Part shown: positions 62,375 to 64,000 of the stretch, in pieces
Layout: each line of letters starts with the position of its first letter
Numbering within the stretch: position 1 is the stretch's first letter
Assembly (NCBI GenBank): GCA_040216885.1
Contig: JAVJOG010000024.1
Location: 1-64,000, forward strand
DNA: 64,000 bases
Origin: Parvibaculum sp040216885
GTDB lineage: Bacteria; Pseudomonadota; Alphaproteobacteria; Parvibaculales; Parvibaculaceae
Direction: 5' to 3'
The notes under the pieces: model-generated
The model's database searches: none
Told to the model about the DNA's origin: nothing
The model's input: the letters and a program-made list of their open reading frames with translations, nothing else
Program-made: the position numbers and the translations under genes

Positions 62375-64000
62375 ATGAATCTCTTTAACCGAAAAACACT
62401 GAAACGCCATTTGCAGCGCGCGCCCGTGCCGGCGGATCATGTTGTTGCGCTGGAAGCGTGGGCCGATCTTATCGCCACGGACCGGATTTACGGTCTCAAG
62501 GAGGTCGCGCTCCACGGCGAGTTCACATCGAAAATCGTCGAAGGTGTTCTCGGATACAGCGGCCCCACGGGCGGCGCGGAATATACGGTTGCGACCGAAC
62601 AGGCCATCCTGCGGGGCAGCGTCGATCTGGCGCTTGGACGGTTCGGGGGCAAGACTCCCGAAATTCTCGCGCCGTTCGAATTGAAGGGCGCCGATACACG
62701 CGACCTCGACGCGATCATGCCCGGACGCAACAAGAGCCCGGTGCAGCAGGCGTGGGAATACGCCATGAACGCGCCGGGCGTGAAGTGGGTGCTCGTCTCG
62801 AACATGGTCGAGCTGCGGCTCTACGGTTTCGGCGAAGGCACCGCCGCCTATGAAACCTTCCGGCTCGACAGGCTGACCGACCCCGACGAATACGCACGGT
62901 TCATGCTGCTGCTTTCGGCCGACAACCTGCTGTCGGGCCGCACGCTCGAACTGCTGAAGGAAAGCCGTCGCGAAGACAAGGACATCACCGAAAAGCTCTA
63001 CGACGACTACAGCGAATTGCGCGTGAAGCTGATCGGCGCGGTGCAGGCCGCCGATGCGCACGTCGACCCGCTCGACGCCATTGCCGTGGCGCAGAAGATT
63101 CTCGACCGTGTGCTATTCGTCGCCTTTGCCGAGGATACAGGGTTGCTTCCCGACGACACGCTGGCCGACGCCTTCGCCGCCCGCGACCGATACAACCCGC
63201 GTCCGGTTTGGGAAAACTTCAAGGGGTTGTTCAGCGCCATCGACCAGGGCAGCGAAGAGCTGAAGATACCGCGCTACAATGGCGGGCTGTTCCAGCCAGA
63301 CGCGCGGATCGACGGCCTCGAACTGCCGGACGACATCTGCGGGGGCTTCAAGACGCTGGGCGGCTACGACTTTGCCTCCGAAGTTTCCGTCACCGTTCTC
63401 GGTCATATTTTCGAGCAATCCATCGCCGACGTCGAACGGCTTCAGACGTTCGCGCGGGGTGAGGAGCAGGAACCGGAAAAGGCTTCCGGCACGACCGGGC
63501 GGCGCAAGCGCGACGGCGTGGTCTATACGCCCGACTACATCGCCCGCTTCATCGTCGCCGAAACGCTGGGCGCGCATCTCGATGAAATCTTCGCCGACAT
63601 TCTGCGCGCGCACGCAAAGGCCGGAACCGATCTTTCCGACTACGAGAAAATCGCGTGGCGCCGGAAGTCGGCCGAACTGGAAGCGTGGCAGGCCTATCGC
63701 GACAGGCTCAAGACGCTGCGCATCGTCGATCCGGCCTGCGGCTCGGGCGTGTTCCTGATCATGGCTTTCGATTTTCTGAAAGCCGAACTTTCCCGCGTCA
63801 ACGACAAGATCGCCGAGTTGCAGGGCAAGGATTTGCATATTTACGATTTTCTCGATCCCGACAGCGAAATCCTGACCAACAATCTGTTCGGCGTGGATGT
63901 GAACGAGGAGAGCATCGAGATCGCCAAGCTGTCGCTGTGGATCAAGACCGCGCGGCGCGGCAAGGTGCTGGACAGCCTCGACGCCAATCTGCGCGTCGGC
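62375..64000 (+). CDS. Type IIG (Eco57I-like) restriction-modification enzyme, cut by the right edge
   Basis: Open from the ATG at 62375 to the last base (542 codons, no stop). An N-terminal PD-(D/E)XK nuclease is suggested by D84 and E102-L-K104 in PFELKGA, with Q125 shortly after. A helical region (150-370) leads to VVYTPDYIARFIV (382 onward), the hallmark before the methyltransferase. Motif I IVDPACGSGVFL is at about 450. The NPP(Y/F) catalytic motif and the target-recognition part lie beyond the window. It probably methylates adenine and cuts DNA in one chain. It is divergent from rarD. It differs clearly from the MmeI-like enzyme at 1878. Confidence 0.85.
   Translation, partial: MNLFNRKTLKRHLQRAPVPADHVVALEAWADLIATDRIYGLKEVALHGEFTSKIVEGVLGYSGPTGGAEYTVATEQAILRGSVDLALGRFGGKTPEILAPFELKGADTRDLDAIMPGRNKSPVQQAWEYAMNAPGVKWVLVSNMVELRLYGFGEGTAAYETFRLDRLTDPDEYARFMLLLSADNLLSGRTLELLKESRREDKDITEKLYDDYSELRVKLIGAVQAADAHVDPLDAIAVAQKILDRVLFVAFAEDTGLLPDDTLADAFAARDRYNPRPVWENFKGLFSAIDQGSEELKIPRYNGGLFQPDARIDGLELPDDICGGFKTLGGYDFASEVSVTVLGHIFEQSIADVERLQTFARGEEQEPEKASGTTGRRKRDGVVYTPDYIARFIVAETLGAHLDEIFADILRAHAKAGTDLSDYEKIAWRRKSAELEAWQAYRDRLKTLRIVDPACGSGVFLIMAFDFLKAELSRVNDKIAELQGKDLHIYDFLDPDSEILTNNLFGVDVNEESIEIAKLSLWIKTARRGKVLDSLDANLRVG

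Overview
The window is high-GC, gene-dense DNA from an alphaproteobacterium. The closest match to the gene content is the Parvibaculum/Hyphomicrobiales type: class I-like PHA synthase with a medium-chain-type depolymerase, short-form PS decarboxylase with PssA, Baeyer-Villiger monooxygenase, TRAP carrier, Atm1-type exporter and many Tat-exported enzymes. This assignment rests on gene content and protein style only. I found no rRNA, tRNA or CRISPR array, and no gene-free stretch longer than about 300 bases.

Layout. 1-7180 is an integrated mobile segment. It carries a MobV-type relaxase (cut by the left edge), a RepA/RecA-fold ATPase, an MmeI-like bifunctional restriction-modification enzyme, a very AT-rich membrane protein, a GIY-YIG nuclease cassette and a further unknown membrane protein. 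7260-17400 is metabolic chromosome: SDR, aldo/keto reductase, BVMO, a three-part TRAP transporter, a PQQ sugar dehydrogenase and a TonB-like protein. 17490-21990 is a carbamoylputrescine module (carbamate kinase, APC permease, putrescine carbamoyltransferase, N-carbamoylputrescine amidase). 22060-29070 holds an EEP hydrolase, a PLD-VTT fusion, two decayed gene remnants and a sulfatase with its formylglycine-generating enzyme. 29200-31850 is PHA depolymerase and synthase. 32000-35400 is DUF1330, DUF2855, GST and a TetR regulator. 35560-37091 is a Trp/Tyr-rich DUF6600 protein behind a structured leader.

37092-43852 is a minus-strand run of five genes (crotonase, amidohydrolase, AMP/thymidine phosphorylase, PRPP synthetase, beta-CASP nuclease). 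The last three are tightly coupled and suggest RNA-to-PRPP recycling. 44037-47197 holds a glycine-zipper protein, glutamate-type dehydrogenase and UppP. 47207-55642 is the most intriguing part: fatty acid desaturase, six-TM histidine kinase, PilZ-methyltransferase of the PhcB-like kind, an MMPL lipid-exporter-like RND protein and a second methyltransferase. It looks like a candidate fatty-acid-ester signalling system. 55871-62144 is housekeeping membrane biology (PssA, Psd, Atm1-like ABC, LysM protein, LOG protein, an internally shortened RarD). 62375 to the right edge is a second bifunctional restriction-modification enzyme, cut by the window end.

Two intergenic sites (17456-17483 and 61261-61288) each carry three CTGTCA-type half-sites at exact 11-base spacing, the pattern of PhoB boxes. 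The second points into a convergent gap with no gene and may drive a small RNA. Other candidate control sites are palindromes between ptcA and aguB, between DUF1330 and DUF2855, and upstream of the sulfatase, plus a perfect 52-base palindrome in the mobile segment.
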